The translations under genes and the position numbers were made by a program. Shown here piece by piece: positions 54,914 to 64,000 of a DNA stretch of 64,000 nucleotides. The stretch spans positions 2,852,001 to 2,916,000 of the forward strand of contig OX381710.1 in assembly GCA_947462335.1 (NCBI GenBank), in the 5' to 3' direction. The DNA comes from Harmothoe impar. Its lineage: Eukaryota > Annelida > Polychaeta > Phyllodocida > Polynoidae. Position 1 is the stretch's first letter, and every line of letters starts with the position of its first letter. The notes beneath the pieces were generated by a model. That model was not told the origin of the DNA, ran no database searches, and worked only from the letters and a program-made list of their open reading frames with translations.

Positions 54914-54992
54914 TGTAACCCTTTAATGCCAGCATACTACTTTAATGCTAAGATGTCGTTACATTTTCTGAATGCAGACGTTAGGGGGTTAA
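54914..54992. mobile_element. piggyBac-like MITE, 79-bp deletion derivative
   Basis: GTAA CCCTTTAATGCCAGCATA at the left, GTTAGGGGG TTAA at the right, with almost all internal sequence gone. Confidence 0.6.
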
Positions 54993-55047
54993 TAAACTCA
55001 AGGAGATTCAGCCGGTGGTTTTCTCCCCTGTGTCGTTGTGACAACGA

Positions 55048-55201
55048 TTGAAAATTAGTCTTTAAGGCAGTATGGGTGCATTATGCCGACCCCTTTGGAG
55101 TGTCATGGGTCATAGGTGAGTAACTCGTCCCTGCTGCATTCATGTATCATGCCAACCAAGGGCATGATGCTATAATGCATTATGCTGTCCTTGAAGGGTT
55201 C
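55048..55201. mobile_element. piggyBac-like MITE, half copy
   Basis: GTCTTTAAGGCAGTATG start, GACCCCTTTGGAGTGTC centre, TGTCCTTGAAGGGTT end. Confidence 0.7.
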
Positions 55202-55375
55202 TACAATGTAAGGTACCTAATCAGGGCTACACTACATAGTCTTGCGCCGACTGAATCCCTCTTTGCTGGCGTTGATGATCTGTCTTACTTTAACTCCTTG
55301 CCTATTATCTTTGATGCTACACACTTTCTAATCCCTCCATCTATTTGTCTCAGCCAATCTTACCCCTGTCCTTCT
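55202..55375. other. unique stretch
   Basis: No supported feature. Confidence 0.45.
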
Positions 55376-55760
55376 CTTCTCTGTCTGTTTGTCCGTCTTT
55401 CTGTCTCTATCTCTCTATTCTCCCCTCCCTCCCTCTGTCTGTCTGTCTCTGTCTTTCTGTCTCTCTCAGTCTGCCTGTCTCCGTATGTCTGTGCCTGTTC
55501 GTCTGCCAGTCTGTCTCTGTTTATGCTTCTCCTCTGTCTCTGTCTCTCTGTCTCTGTCTCTGTCTCTGTCTCTCTGTCTGTCTCTCTGTCTGTCTCTCTC
55601 TATCTCTCTGTCTCTGTCTATGTCTCTGTCTCTGTCTGTCTCTCTCTCTCTCTGTCTGCCTGTCTCTGTCTCTCTCCCTCTCTCTGTCTCTCTCCCTGTC
55701 TCTCTTTTTCTCTCTCCCTGTCTCTCCCTCCCTCTCTTGCTTTTCCCCACTCTCACTCTC
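55376..55760. repeat. TCTG/TCTC pyrimidine tract
   Basis: Almost pure pyrimidine plus G, of CTGTCTCTGTCTCTCTGTCT-type units. Open frames of up to 216 codons (Leu/Ser/Cys only) are repeat artefacts. Confidence 0.95.
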
Positions 55761-56415
55761 ATACGCTCTCTCTCCAGAGGCATGTTTATTAGGTGCGTGG
55801 TACTTAAACCTAACTGATTACCTTAGATGGCTTACAGATACCACAATAATGAGGCTTTTAATGACACTTTAGATCATTAATTAGGTGACATGTATTAGCT
55901 TTCTAATTCAATTCATGGCCTGTACAACTCTATAATCTGACCCTGCCCGAACTCTCGGGATGTACCTGGAGGCTCTTTCAGAATGGGTTCATCAGTCGCA
56001 AGAATAAAACGTCCACTATTAACCTATGAACTTGTAAACTGCTTCATATAGTTAAACGAGCATTTCACACAAGATACCAATGCATTTCTTCACTGGCAAA
56101 AATTCCTTCTAGAAGACGTTTTTACCCACAACTTTTAAGGAGAAAATGGCTACAAAAAACCTTGTGGCACTAAATAGTGGCCATGACTATTAAGTAATAG
56201 ACAATGGTTTTGAAATGGTATCAACATTAACCACATTAGACTGCTGGGGCCAGACGAGGGCAAAACCCAACCTGCGCTACCAGTGTGCTGTGGTAACAAA
56301 TCGAATACCCTTTTATAACTCTTTTCTATCTATAGATTTTAAACCACAATATGCAATATAGGTGTGAAGCCTTTGTTGTCTTAGCGGTCCACTGTGGTTT
56401 GAGGTAACATAATTA
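55761..56415. other. unique stretch
   Basis: No supported feature. Confidence 0.5.
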
Positions 56416-56637
56416 CCGTAAATTCCCGCGTACTACCCGCATCTCACGTATCACCCGCACCCCCAACTCAGGGGAATCCTATAACCCGTTTTTGGATTTG
56501 AAAATTTCAATTTTAGTACTGTTCTATAGCAATAAAAACCCTCGTATAACCCGCACCCTATATAGGCATGTTTGGTATCAAATGAAAACTGAGTTTGGTT
56601 CGCGTACAACTTGCGGGTAGTACGCGGGAATTTACGG
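56416..56637. mobile_element. TA-flanked MITE with 'CCGTAAATTCCCGCGTAC' ends
   Basis: Ends CCGTAAATTCCCGCGTACTA CCCGCA and, inverted, CCGTAAATTCCCGCGTACTA CCCGCAAG, with TA on both sides. 222 bp. Related in layout to family P, but a distinct family. Confidence 0.93.
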
Positions 56638-56733
56638 TAGTCAGATATGAGGTGGTAGAGTGGTGTAGACAGGAGAGCTATGTGTGTGTCTAGTGTGTGG
56701 GTGGAGGTGTGGGGCTGTCTCAGGTTACAGGCT

Positions 56734-57170
56734 CTAACCCTGTAAGGGCAGCAGAGGGCCTTAATGCACTATGCCCTTCTGTTGCTTTGATATATGAATG
56801 TATCCCTACTAGATAACTGAACAGGGTTGCATCTATACGTAATGCAGAACCCACGTCGCTGACATATTGCAGCTCATAAATGCAGCGCATTTGAGGTACT
56901 AGCAGTTGATACTGCATTTTCAGCAGATGACGACAAATAATATTGACAGACTCTGCAAAAACCTTTTCATTGCACAGGAGATTCAGTCCTGCAAAGTGTC
57001 AATGTCTGATTTTGTGACAGGACCGGCTAGCCTTTTCGGACGTCAGGATAGCCACATGTCTGACACCTTCTGGACCACTGGCAACTTAAGCAGACACTGC
57101 CACTATCCTGCATGTTTCCACAAAGACTGCAGTGACACCTTGAGACATGTTGCTGTCCTTACAGGGTTAA
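56734..57170. mobile_element. piggyBac-like MITE carrying a family G element
   Basis: CTAA then CCCTGTAAGGGCAGCAGA; right GCTGTCCTTACAGGG then TTAA. The second half is replaced by family G. Confidence 0.8.
56947..57131. mobile_element. family G MITE, copy 1
   Basis: CAGACTCTGCAAAAACCTTT TCATTGCACAGGA on the left, CACTATCCTGCATGTTTCCA CAAAGACTGC on the right; matches 57878-58046. Confidence 0.8.
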
Positions 57171-57837
57171 TCCCGCCAGCACGGTAAGGCAGTAGCAGCA
57201 GCAGGGTATCATGTGACCCGCTCCTGTCGTATATTGCACCCACAAAATGACAGGCCTTGATTACTCTGGGCATTGGGGGAAGGATGGGGGGGGGGGGTGT
57301 GTGTGGAGGGGCTTCTGCCTAGTCCTACCTGTAGGACCCTGCCACAATTTAAGTAAGGGTCCTGATGGTACCTAGGCCTACCCAGACTCAACTAGGTGTT
57401 AGATTTGCCCAGACTTCTATCGCTATTAGAGAAGGGTTTGAATGCTATCTAGTCTTGCCAATACTCCTTCCAAACCAACCACTTGGTAAGGGTGCTGGTG
57501 GTACCTGTATGGGCTGGAAGCTGCGGCTTTGCAGGGGACTTACTACTAACCGTAGGTCTATGCTTGTGAAGCATAATGCTACAATGAAAATGTGTCATAT
57601 CCATAGGGTATCACATACAAAATGGTGAAGGTACAGACAGGACTGTACACACCCACAGTGGGATAGGGTCCTGAATGGTAAACCTCCAGTCTGCCGTAGC
57701 TGGACGTGTCTCAGTGTAAAGCCTAGCTCCTTTTTCCGCCTGGATTGGCTCGGGTTAAGCCGAGAGAGACAAATGCGGTCCTTGTGTTTGTGGTAATGGT
57801 GGATAGAGGAACTGAGTAGTTGTAGTGGCTTTATGCT
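57171..57837. other. unique stretch
   Basis: Poly-G at 57284. TAAGGGTCCTGATGGTACCT and TAAGGGTGCTGGTGGTACCT recur 130 bases apart (57354, 57487). No supported gene. Confidence 0.5.
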
Positions 57838-58245
57838 GCAACCCTTTAAGGATGGCATAATGCATTAATGCATCATTGCAGTCTTTGCAAAAACCTTTTC
57901 ATCCCACAGGACATTTGGTCCTGCAAATTTTCAATGTTGAAGGATTGAATGTGACTGAACATTCGGTAATGCTGTGGATCTGCTGGACCAGTGGCACTTT
58001 AGTATAAGTACAGTGCCACTGTCCTGCATGTTTTCGCAAAGACTGCATCATGACCTTGGTCTTCATGTCCTGGTGAGTAACTCGCCAGTGCTGCATTCAA
58101 GCATCAAGCCGACCTTATATGGGGTTGAAACACCCCTGAAGTGTCTACAAGATGCACCAATGTGGCCCTGGTGGGTTACTCGGCCGGGCCGCATTTTGAC
58201 GACAAAATATTTCTTTCAAGCAACATGCTGCCCTTAAAGGGTTAA
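57838..58245. mobile_element. piggyBac-like MITE carrying a family G element
   Basis: GCAA then CCCTTTAAGGATGGCATA; right GCTGCCCTTAAAGGG then TTAA. Family G is inserted in the left part, after GCATTAATGCATCAT. Confidence 0.88.
57878..58046. mobile_element. family G MITE, copy 2
   Basis: Ends GCAGTCTTTGCAAAAACCTT and, inverted, GCAGTCTTTGCGAAAACATG. GGACCAGTGGCACTTTAG and CAGTGCCACTGTCC also pair inside. 169 bp, flanked by ATCAT on both sides (with one extra T). Confidence 0.88.
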
Positions 58246-58955
58246 TGCTGAGGAGACTCAATAGGAATCTGTAACCCAGACAGTAGGGTTGGGTTACAAT
58301 GTAACACTCATATTCATAGCTGGCTTTTCTTGTTCGATAACACTGAGCCATAATGCTTACACCGGAAGAAATGTAGTGTCAGCTTACATTGTAATTGAAA
58401 GTCATAGTGGTATTTTTGTTCCTCAATAACGCTGAGTTCAATAGTAAGGCTCTTCCAGGCCACTCTCCCTGGGGTAGAAGACTGTGAAGAAAGCACGTGC
58501 AATGTTACTTTTTTTAAATACTAAATTGGTCTAAAGAAGAACAAATACATGATGTGTGAGTTGATATCAGGTAATATAAAGATCTGGTTCTAAAACATAC
58601 AGAGGCATTTTTTGTTTTTTAACTAAATCAATATCAATCAAATTTATTTTAAATCAGCCCTTCATCTATGGAGTCACATACAATGATCGCTATAAATATC
58701 CAGTGAATCATGCTTGAATTTGAAGTAAATCAATGATGTTTGTTAGAAAGATCGATATCGCCGCAAGACGGGAAGAAGTTGGGTCAACAAACCAATATCA
58801 TAAACAAGTCGGTGCCCCAGAGAGGAAATCATTACACAAAGAATCGTCAATAGAACAAAAAACAAATAATCGATCTATGTAATAATAGACACACAGACAC
58901 GGGGCTAACCCCACTGTTTTAACATCCCCTCGTGAGGTGTGTCCAGTGCCTGATA
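58246..58955. other. unique stretch
   Basis: A weak about 110-bp duplication (TTACAATGTAAC...ATAACACTGAG versus TTACATTGTAAT...ATAACGCTGAG) at 58290-58435. No gene. Confidence 0.45.
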
Positions 58956-59199
58956 TTAACTCTTTAAGGACGGCATGTTGCTAAAAGTTGACATTTGTCG
59001 CCACAATACAGCCCCGGTGAGTAACTCGTGGGTGCTGCATTGGTGCATTATGCTGACCCTTTAGGTGTGTATTTACCTCATAGGGTCAGCATGATGCTTG
59101 AATGCAGCACTGGCGAGCTACTCGCTAGGGCTGTATTCATGCATCATGACATCCAGGGGCATCGTGCAATAAGGCATGATGTTGTCCTTAAAGGGTCAA
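58956..59199. mobile_element. piggyBac-like MITE
   Basis: TTAA then CTCTTTAAGGACGGCATG; right GTTGTCCTTAAAGGG then TCAA. Second apex CTGGCGAGCTACTCGCTAG. Confidence 0.9.
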
Positions 59200-59449
59200 C
59201 TGGATAAACATGTAGTGGAGTCAGGAGGGGGTCAGAGAGTGGATTACTCTCCAAGCAGATTCTTACGTCCCGGCTACTGTCCCTACTTTTGCTACATTTC
59301 TGCACGAGATTGCATTTATTGTTGCCTCGTTTCGGTCATGATAGCCATAATATGGATGCACCTTTTATTTTCTCTGACAATGGAAACTATTGGTCCTTTC
59401 GAAACTGTAGGGATTTATTCTGAATGTCCTGATTGCTCAGTTTGCATAT
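59200..59449. other. unique stretch
   Basis: A 93-codon plus-strand frame with a hydrophobic stretch (59176-59457) starts inside the MITE; not called. Confidence 0.4.
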
Positions 59450-59690
59450 TCCTTTAAGGATGGCATACTGCTTCAATGCATCATGCCCTTGGTCGTCATG
59501 ATGCATGAATGCAGCCCCGGCTTGTAACTCATGAGTACTGCATTCCAGCATCATGTCGACTCTAAAGGTTGAGCCACTCCCAAAGGGCCCACATTATCAA
59601 GTTGTACAGGTCCATGGCATGATGCACCAATGCAGCACTGACACGTTTTCATGTCGACAAATGTTAGTTTTTAGCGAGGTGCTTGCCTGT
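59450..59690. mobile_element. piggyBac-like MITE, eroded right end
   Basis: TCCTTTAAGGATGGCATACT, both hairpin halves, and GTTAGTTTTTAGCGAGGTGC on the right without the terminus. Confidence 0.75.
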
Positions 59691-59785
59691 AATAGATACA
59701 CATGCCCTGCACTTAATCAAAAATCCAAAATAATCTAAATCCTCTAATTTACCGTACATTTAGAAAATAGCTAGAGACAGCTCCA

Positions 59786-60470
59786 ATTATTTGAGACCTC
59801 TGTGCTCATTCAAGACAGGCGGTAATTGCTGCCAAATACAAATAGTCTGACAAAGATGGCAGGTATCAACAGTCTAAAAGAATAATTAACAGGATTTATG
59901 CCCTTATCTGAGACCCCTGCGCTCATTCAAGGTGCTATGGTAGGTGACAAATACAGTGAATGGACAGGCAACAGACTATGTGCAGGAGAGGTGTTCCCAC
60001 AGGAGACCTGCTTAACTAATAACCAATACAAAACCTCTGCTGGGAGAGTGCAAAGTGGTGGTTCAGGAAAAATAATCAACAGGATTTATGCTCTTATTTG
60101 AGACCCCTGCGCTCATTCAAGGTACTATAGCAGGTGGTAAATGCTACAAATGGACAAACAACAGACTGTACATTGGAGAGCTGTCCCCACAGGAGACCTG
60201 CTTAACTAAAAACCAATACAAAAGCTCTGGTGGGAGAGCGTAGATTGGTGGTTCATGAAAAATGATCAACAGGATTAATGCTCTTATTTGAGGCCCCTGC
60301 GCTCTTTCAAGGTACTATAGCAGGTGACACATGCTGTGAATGGAAGAACAACAGACTGTTCCCACAGAAGACCCGCTTAACTAATAACCAATACAAAACC
60401 TCTGCTGGGAGAGTGCGGAGTGGTGGTTCGGGAAAAATAATCAACAGGATTTATGTGAACGGAGCCCGCA
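59786..60470. repeat. tandem repeat, about 190-bp period, 3.5 copies
   Basis: TTATNTGAGACCCCTGCGCT CATTCAAGGT begins copies at 59902, 60094 and 60282 (periods 191 and 188), with a partial first copy at 59788. Each unit ends TGCTGGGAGAGTGCNNAGTG GTGGTTCAGGAAAAATAATC AACAGGATTTATG. The short frames in copies 1 and 3 reflect the repeat. Confidence 0.93.
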
Positions 60471-61733
60471 GAGAGACATTCACAGAAATGTTCCCCTGGG
60501 ACACCCGGGAGGAGGGGCGGCCGGGAACCTGCGTAATGCATGCAGATTGAACGACCCATAAAACAACGCCCGGGTTTTTATCTATTTATTATTTGTGTTT
60601 TATTGGTATTTGTTTTGCGGAATATTGGGAAATCTTGTTTCTAATCACACGAGTGTGCGGGAATTGACTTATGGAGGTGTTCTGGTAAAATAGGGGACTA
60701 CAGCTGAGTGGTTTTGGCCTCCAGCGCTCGGGGGCTTGGTTTTACTACGATTCAAGTGATAATCATTTTGCTTTCAATCAATATAAATGGGGCTGGTTAT
60801 GGGGGCCATGTTGTCAGTGGACCCTGTCTGAAGTGGTTATTTCACATGTAAATATGGTTAGGTTTATGAATTGGCTCCACTACTTTCAGATAACTCTCTC
60901 GCCTTGGTTATTTGACAGGGAAAGCTTAGTTTTAAAAGAGGACTTTTCCCATTGAATATGATGAGATGATTTGAGTTAGTAGGAAGGAATAGGAAATATG
61001 TTGTTAGGTCTCATTCATTTAATTTTGAATGTAAATATTTATTTATAAAAAAAATAATTTTAATAACGGTCCCCCACTTACATTTCCCATGTTTTTTTGA
61101 TGTATGCCTATTTTCACATGAGAATAAACTAATAATTACAGGTTTACATCCAGTAAATATTTATTATGGGGGAGTCTTCCCTGTCTAAGATGCCAAAGGA
61201 ACATATTATTTATTTATAAGAACATGCCTTTTTATTAACCATTAGCAACTTATATGTCTTGTTTTCATGCACACATAAGCATATACAGATAATTGTATCT
61301 TTTAGTATCATTAAACCCAGTAAATATGTATTATCTGGGAGTCTTCACAGTCTAAGAGTTGATAATGGACCACCAACCTCTAGCCATAGGTTCCTTTTAT
61401 TTATACTGGTGGAGGAAATGGTGAAATGAATCGTAAAAACATTATTCATTAAAAACTGCAAAATTTATAGATGGGATAAAAAGGGAATATAAAATGGAAA
61501 CATTACCCTGAGGTTACAAAGAGGTGAAGCGTGGTGAGTTGGAACAATTTAGTTACGGCTGACAGAATCTGCAGAATTGGGGTAATTATCAAATCAGGCT
61601 ACCCCACCCCCACCCCACCCCCTGAATAGCCAGACGGAACAGGTGGGGCACTAGGCCTTACGTGGGTCAGTACCCCTCAGTATCCCCTGCCACCCCCTCT
61701 AATACACTCTACACAGCGAGGCCTATTAATGTA
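60471..61733. other. unique, AT-rich stretch
   Basis: CCAGTAAATAT(G/T)TATTAT and GGGGGAGTCTTC/CTGGGAGTCTTC recur about 170 bases apart (61150-61185, 61317-61350). No gene. Confidence 0.5.
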
Positions 61734-61955
61734 CTGTAAAACCTCATGTATAGGCTGCAGCTAGCAAGCAAGTCACATCCCCAGTGCGGCTTATAGGATC
61801 GGGCCAGAGTCTAAGTGTGGCTTATACGCAAGTTGTTGCTACTATACTACATTACAAAAGTTGCAATAATCAGATTGCTGGTGCGGCTTATATAATTGGT
61901 CAAAAGTTGGGCTGCGGCTTATATGCGAGTTAGGTTTATATGCGAGGTTTTACGG
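61734..61955. mobile_element. pogo-like MITE, family P, copy 3
   Basis: TA then CTGTAAAACCTCATGTATAG GC; right TTATATGCGAGGTTTTACGG then TA. GCGGCTTATA units inside. Confidence 0.88.
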
Positions 61956-63005
61956 TAGCAGCTATATTTCAACCATTAGACTAGCTGCACTAATATACTA
62001 TGGGACTGGTGGGGGCGGGGGCGGTTCTGTGTAATTAATAATATCAGTACAACAGTGTATCATATTGCCTATTGTTTCCCTTACCACCGTTCTTACAACC
62101 ACCCCCCCCCCTCGTCAACCATCTCATTTTATCACCCTTTATCTGATTCAACCAATAGTATAGATTTTGTCACTTTTTATTTATTAAATGTTTGTAAGAA
62201 TTAAAACTCATTCAGTGAAAACCATTGTATTGTAAACGTTAATGTAAAGACAGCAATCACAGGGGCCCTAGCGGAGGTAATGCAATGCGCACATGCTAGA
62301 TTTAATACATCTATTATCTTTTGATGTAACTGTATCATTTTCCCGAATAAAACACTTTAAATAAAAACAGACTAGTACATAATGGGTGCTTATAGTTTGT
62401 ATACTTGCCCGCTGTCTACGGGCCTCCACATTCCCTGTGGAAAACAAATGCTTATTCCTCACAGGGTGTTTCTTCATGGTTAAATCATTTAGATAGCTAT
62501 GAAACCAATCTTTGAATGTTGCTTTTATATATAATTTATCATGAAATAAGTAAACATCTACTCTAATCAGTCTGAACTCCTGCTTTCTCTGCCTCGTGTG
62601 ATTCGACCCAAGGTCCCACTCATGGAGAAACCTGTCACTCAGACAGATCATCGGTGCACCTCTGTCTATAAGGCTCACAAGGTATTCTCAGAACCGAACC
62701 GATATGGCCCATATCAGATAGATCCTCTTACAGCTCCGGCCAGTCTCTCTCTGTTCAGTCTCTCTCAGCATCCCCGACTCTACAGACCCCTTACTAGCAT
62801 TACCATTTTAACTAAGTAAGCCGGCACAAGTTCCCTCGTGAGAGATTGATTCTGTTTTCAGAAGATAGTTCTCTCCTGACATGGCAAACAATGGTCTGTG
62901 GAACTGCCTAAGTCGCATGAGATATTCCAAGAACAGAACCGATATAGCCAGCATGACAAGGAATCAAATGTATCCCTTTACACAGCTCGGCCAGGTCTCT
63001 CTCTC
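61956..63005. other. unique stretch
   Basis: Poly-C at 62102. A 136-codon minus-strand frame at 62268-62678 starts with GTG, has no recognised domain and no splice support. GAACCGATATGGCC/GAACCGATATAGCC recur (62697, 62936). Confidence 0.45.
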
Positions 63006-63690
63006 AGCATCCTGAGCAGAGCCGAAGTAACCAATATGGCCATTTACTTTACCAGCGGATGGAGAGGGAAATGGATCTAACACCGCAAAGTGAAGTACCA
63101 TTTGCTGTAACCCTTTAAGGACGGCATGTCACCAAGATATAACGTTTGTCGTCATGGTGCTTCAATCCAACCCTGGTGAGTAACTCGCCAGGGCTGCATT
63201 AGTGCAATATGACGACCCTATAAGAGTGTCTCAACCTTGTAGGGTAGGTATGATGTTTGAATGCAGCACTGGTGAGTTTGTTGCCAGGGCTGCATTCAAG
63301 AATCCTACCGACCAAGGGCATGATGCATTAATGGATCATGTCATCCTTCAAGGGCAGCATGATGCCTGGGTGTCAATGCTGATATAGAACAGTTGTTATT
63401 TAGAATAATAAAGAAGTTTCATTTCAAGAGATAAGTCTGGCTCATGTGTTCTACTTTTCGTTTAGGAGAGCAGAAACCAGAACGGGGATTATATATCCAC
63501 ATAGGGCAGTATCCGTGTGTGTTTTATTGTTTGTTCATATCAGATTAAGGACTTTTAGACTAGATGACAGCAGATGCCTGTGTCTCTCTGTTCAGCCCTT
63601 TGCAGCATCCTAAGTAGAGCTAAAGTAACCAATATGGCCATTTACTTTATCGGCGGATGGAGAGAGAAAATGGATCTAACACTGCGAGTA
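63006..63690. repeat. direct repeat of about 95 bp flanking a MITE
   Basis: 63006-63096 (CAGCATCCTGAGCAGAGC, then AGTAACCAATATGGCCATTT ACTTTA, GGATGGAGAG, ATGGATCTAACACCGC) recurs at 63602-63686 with about 10 percent change. The MITE at 63107 lies between. Confidence 0.88.
63107..63360. mobile_element. piggyBac-like MITE
   Basis: GTAA then CCCTTTAAGGACGGCATG; right end eroded, CATGTCATCCTTCAAGGGCA. Apex CTGGTGAGTAACTCGCCAG is preserved. Confidence 0.85.
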
Positions 63691-63748
63691 GTATAGTATG
63701 TATCGGAACGGGACTATAGTTAAGTACTGTTTATTACTCAATCGACAT
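63361..63748. other. unique stretch (apart from the second direct-repeat copy)
   Basis: No supported gene. Confidence 0.45.
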
Positions 63749-64000
63749 GCAGCCAATCAGAGGCCTCCATTTGGTCACGTGACCCGTTGCCATGGTAACG
63801 TGACCTACTTAGGGCTCTCAGCCAATCAGAAGCCAGCATTCTGGGTGACCTACTGACCTACTTAGAAGCTCTCAGCCAATCAGAGGCCGGCATTCTGGTA
63901 ACCATGGTAACGTGACCTACTTACGTCACGTGACCTACTTAGGCTCAGCCAATCAGAAGCCGGCATTCTGGTAACTAGGGTAACGTGACCTACTTAGGGT
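63749..64000. promoter_or_regulatory. array of CCAAT boxes and CACGTG/AACGTGAC boxes, running off the window
   Basis: CAGCCAATCAGA(A/G)GCC occurs four times (63750, 63819, 63873, 63946). Between copies are GGTCACGTGACC, CGTCACGTGACC and three GGTAACGTGACCTACTTA(C/G) elements, with GTTGCCATGGTAACG-type palindromes. CCAAT in this context is the NF-Y site and GTCACGTGAC the USF/MiT-TFE E-box. It is a tandem repeat of about 55-75 bp that may be promoter-derived. Confidence 0.7.

Noticed and set aside
55142..55872. Plus-strand frames of 142-216 codons rich in Leu, Ser and Cys
   Set aside because: Products of the TCTG/TCTC pyrimidine tract.
62268..62678. 136-codon minus-strand frame
   Set aside because: Begins with GTG, has no recognised domain, no splice sites and ordinary AT-rich composition; most likely chance.

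Overview
This window looks like animal (metazoan) nuclear DNA, most likely from a marine invertebrate or basal chordate. There are no operons, no ribosome-binding-site gene order and no dense long reading frames. Instead there is intron-scale noncoding DNA packed with TA- and TTAA-flanked non-autonomous DNA transposons, microsatellites, long poly-G/poly-C runs, tRNA-derived sequence and a decayed DIRS-type retroelement. I cannot name the species. Only one stretch reads convincingly as host protein-coding sequence: a probable last exon on the minus strand at 25235-25983, encoding a low-complexity cytoplasmic-like tail that ends in the PDZ-ligand-like residues DTVV.

Layout. 0.6-4.2 kb is a 3.6-kb minisatellite of a 10-bp unit. 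4.2-10 kb is mostly unique DNA with a few local duplications. From 10 kb to the end the dominant feature is one palindromic MITE family, about 35 full or broken copies. Its members have the target site TTAA and start CCCTTTAAGGAC, as expected of piggyBac-type elements, and carry two nested hairpins around the palindrome CTGGCGAGTAACTCGCCAG. Other families lie among them: a TA-flanked family with TAAGCAAA-type arms (five copies), pogo-like 'CCGTAAAACCTCG' elements, a 'CCGTATTCGA' family, a 'GGCTSWGTCTCATGAG' family with subterminal tandem repeats, a Mutator-type element with a 10-bp target duplication, and several single copies. Elements repeatedly sit inside one another, so a relative insertion order can be read.

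26.6-27.1 kb holds a 402-bp tandem unit containing a nearly complete tRNA(Arg)-like gene with an 8-nt anticodon loop and a Pol III terminator. 47.3-51.1 kb is a 3.7-kb element with roughly 600-700-bp inverted arms built of 157-bp subrepeats, enclosing a reverse-transcriptase relic. Directly beside it is a 1.27-kb TA-flanked element carrying a G-rich minisatellite. 53.2-53.3 kb looks like a TATA/CCAAT promoter, and the right edge (63.75-64.0 kb) is an array of CCAAT boxes and CACGTG boxes.

Annotations rest on reading the sequence. Family names for transposons rest on target-site length and terminal motif only, because no transposase is encoded in the window.
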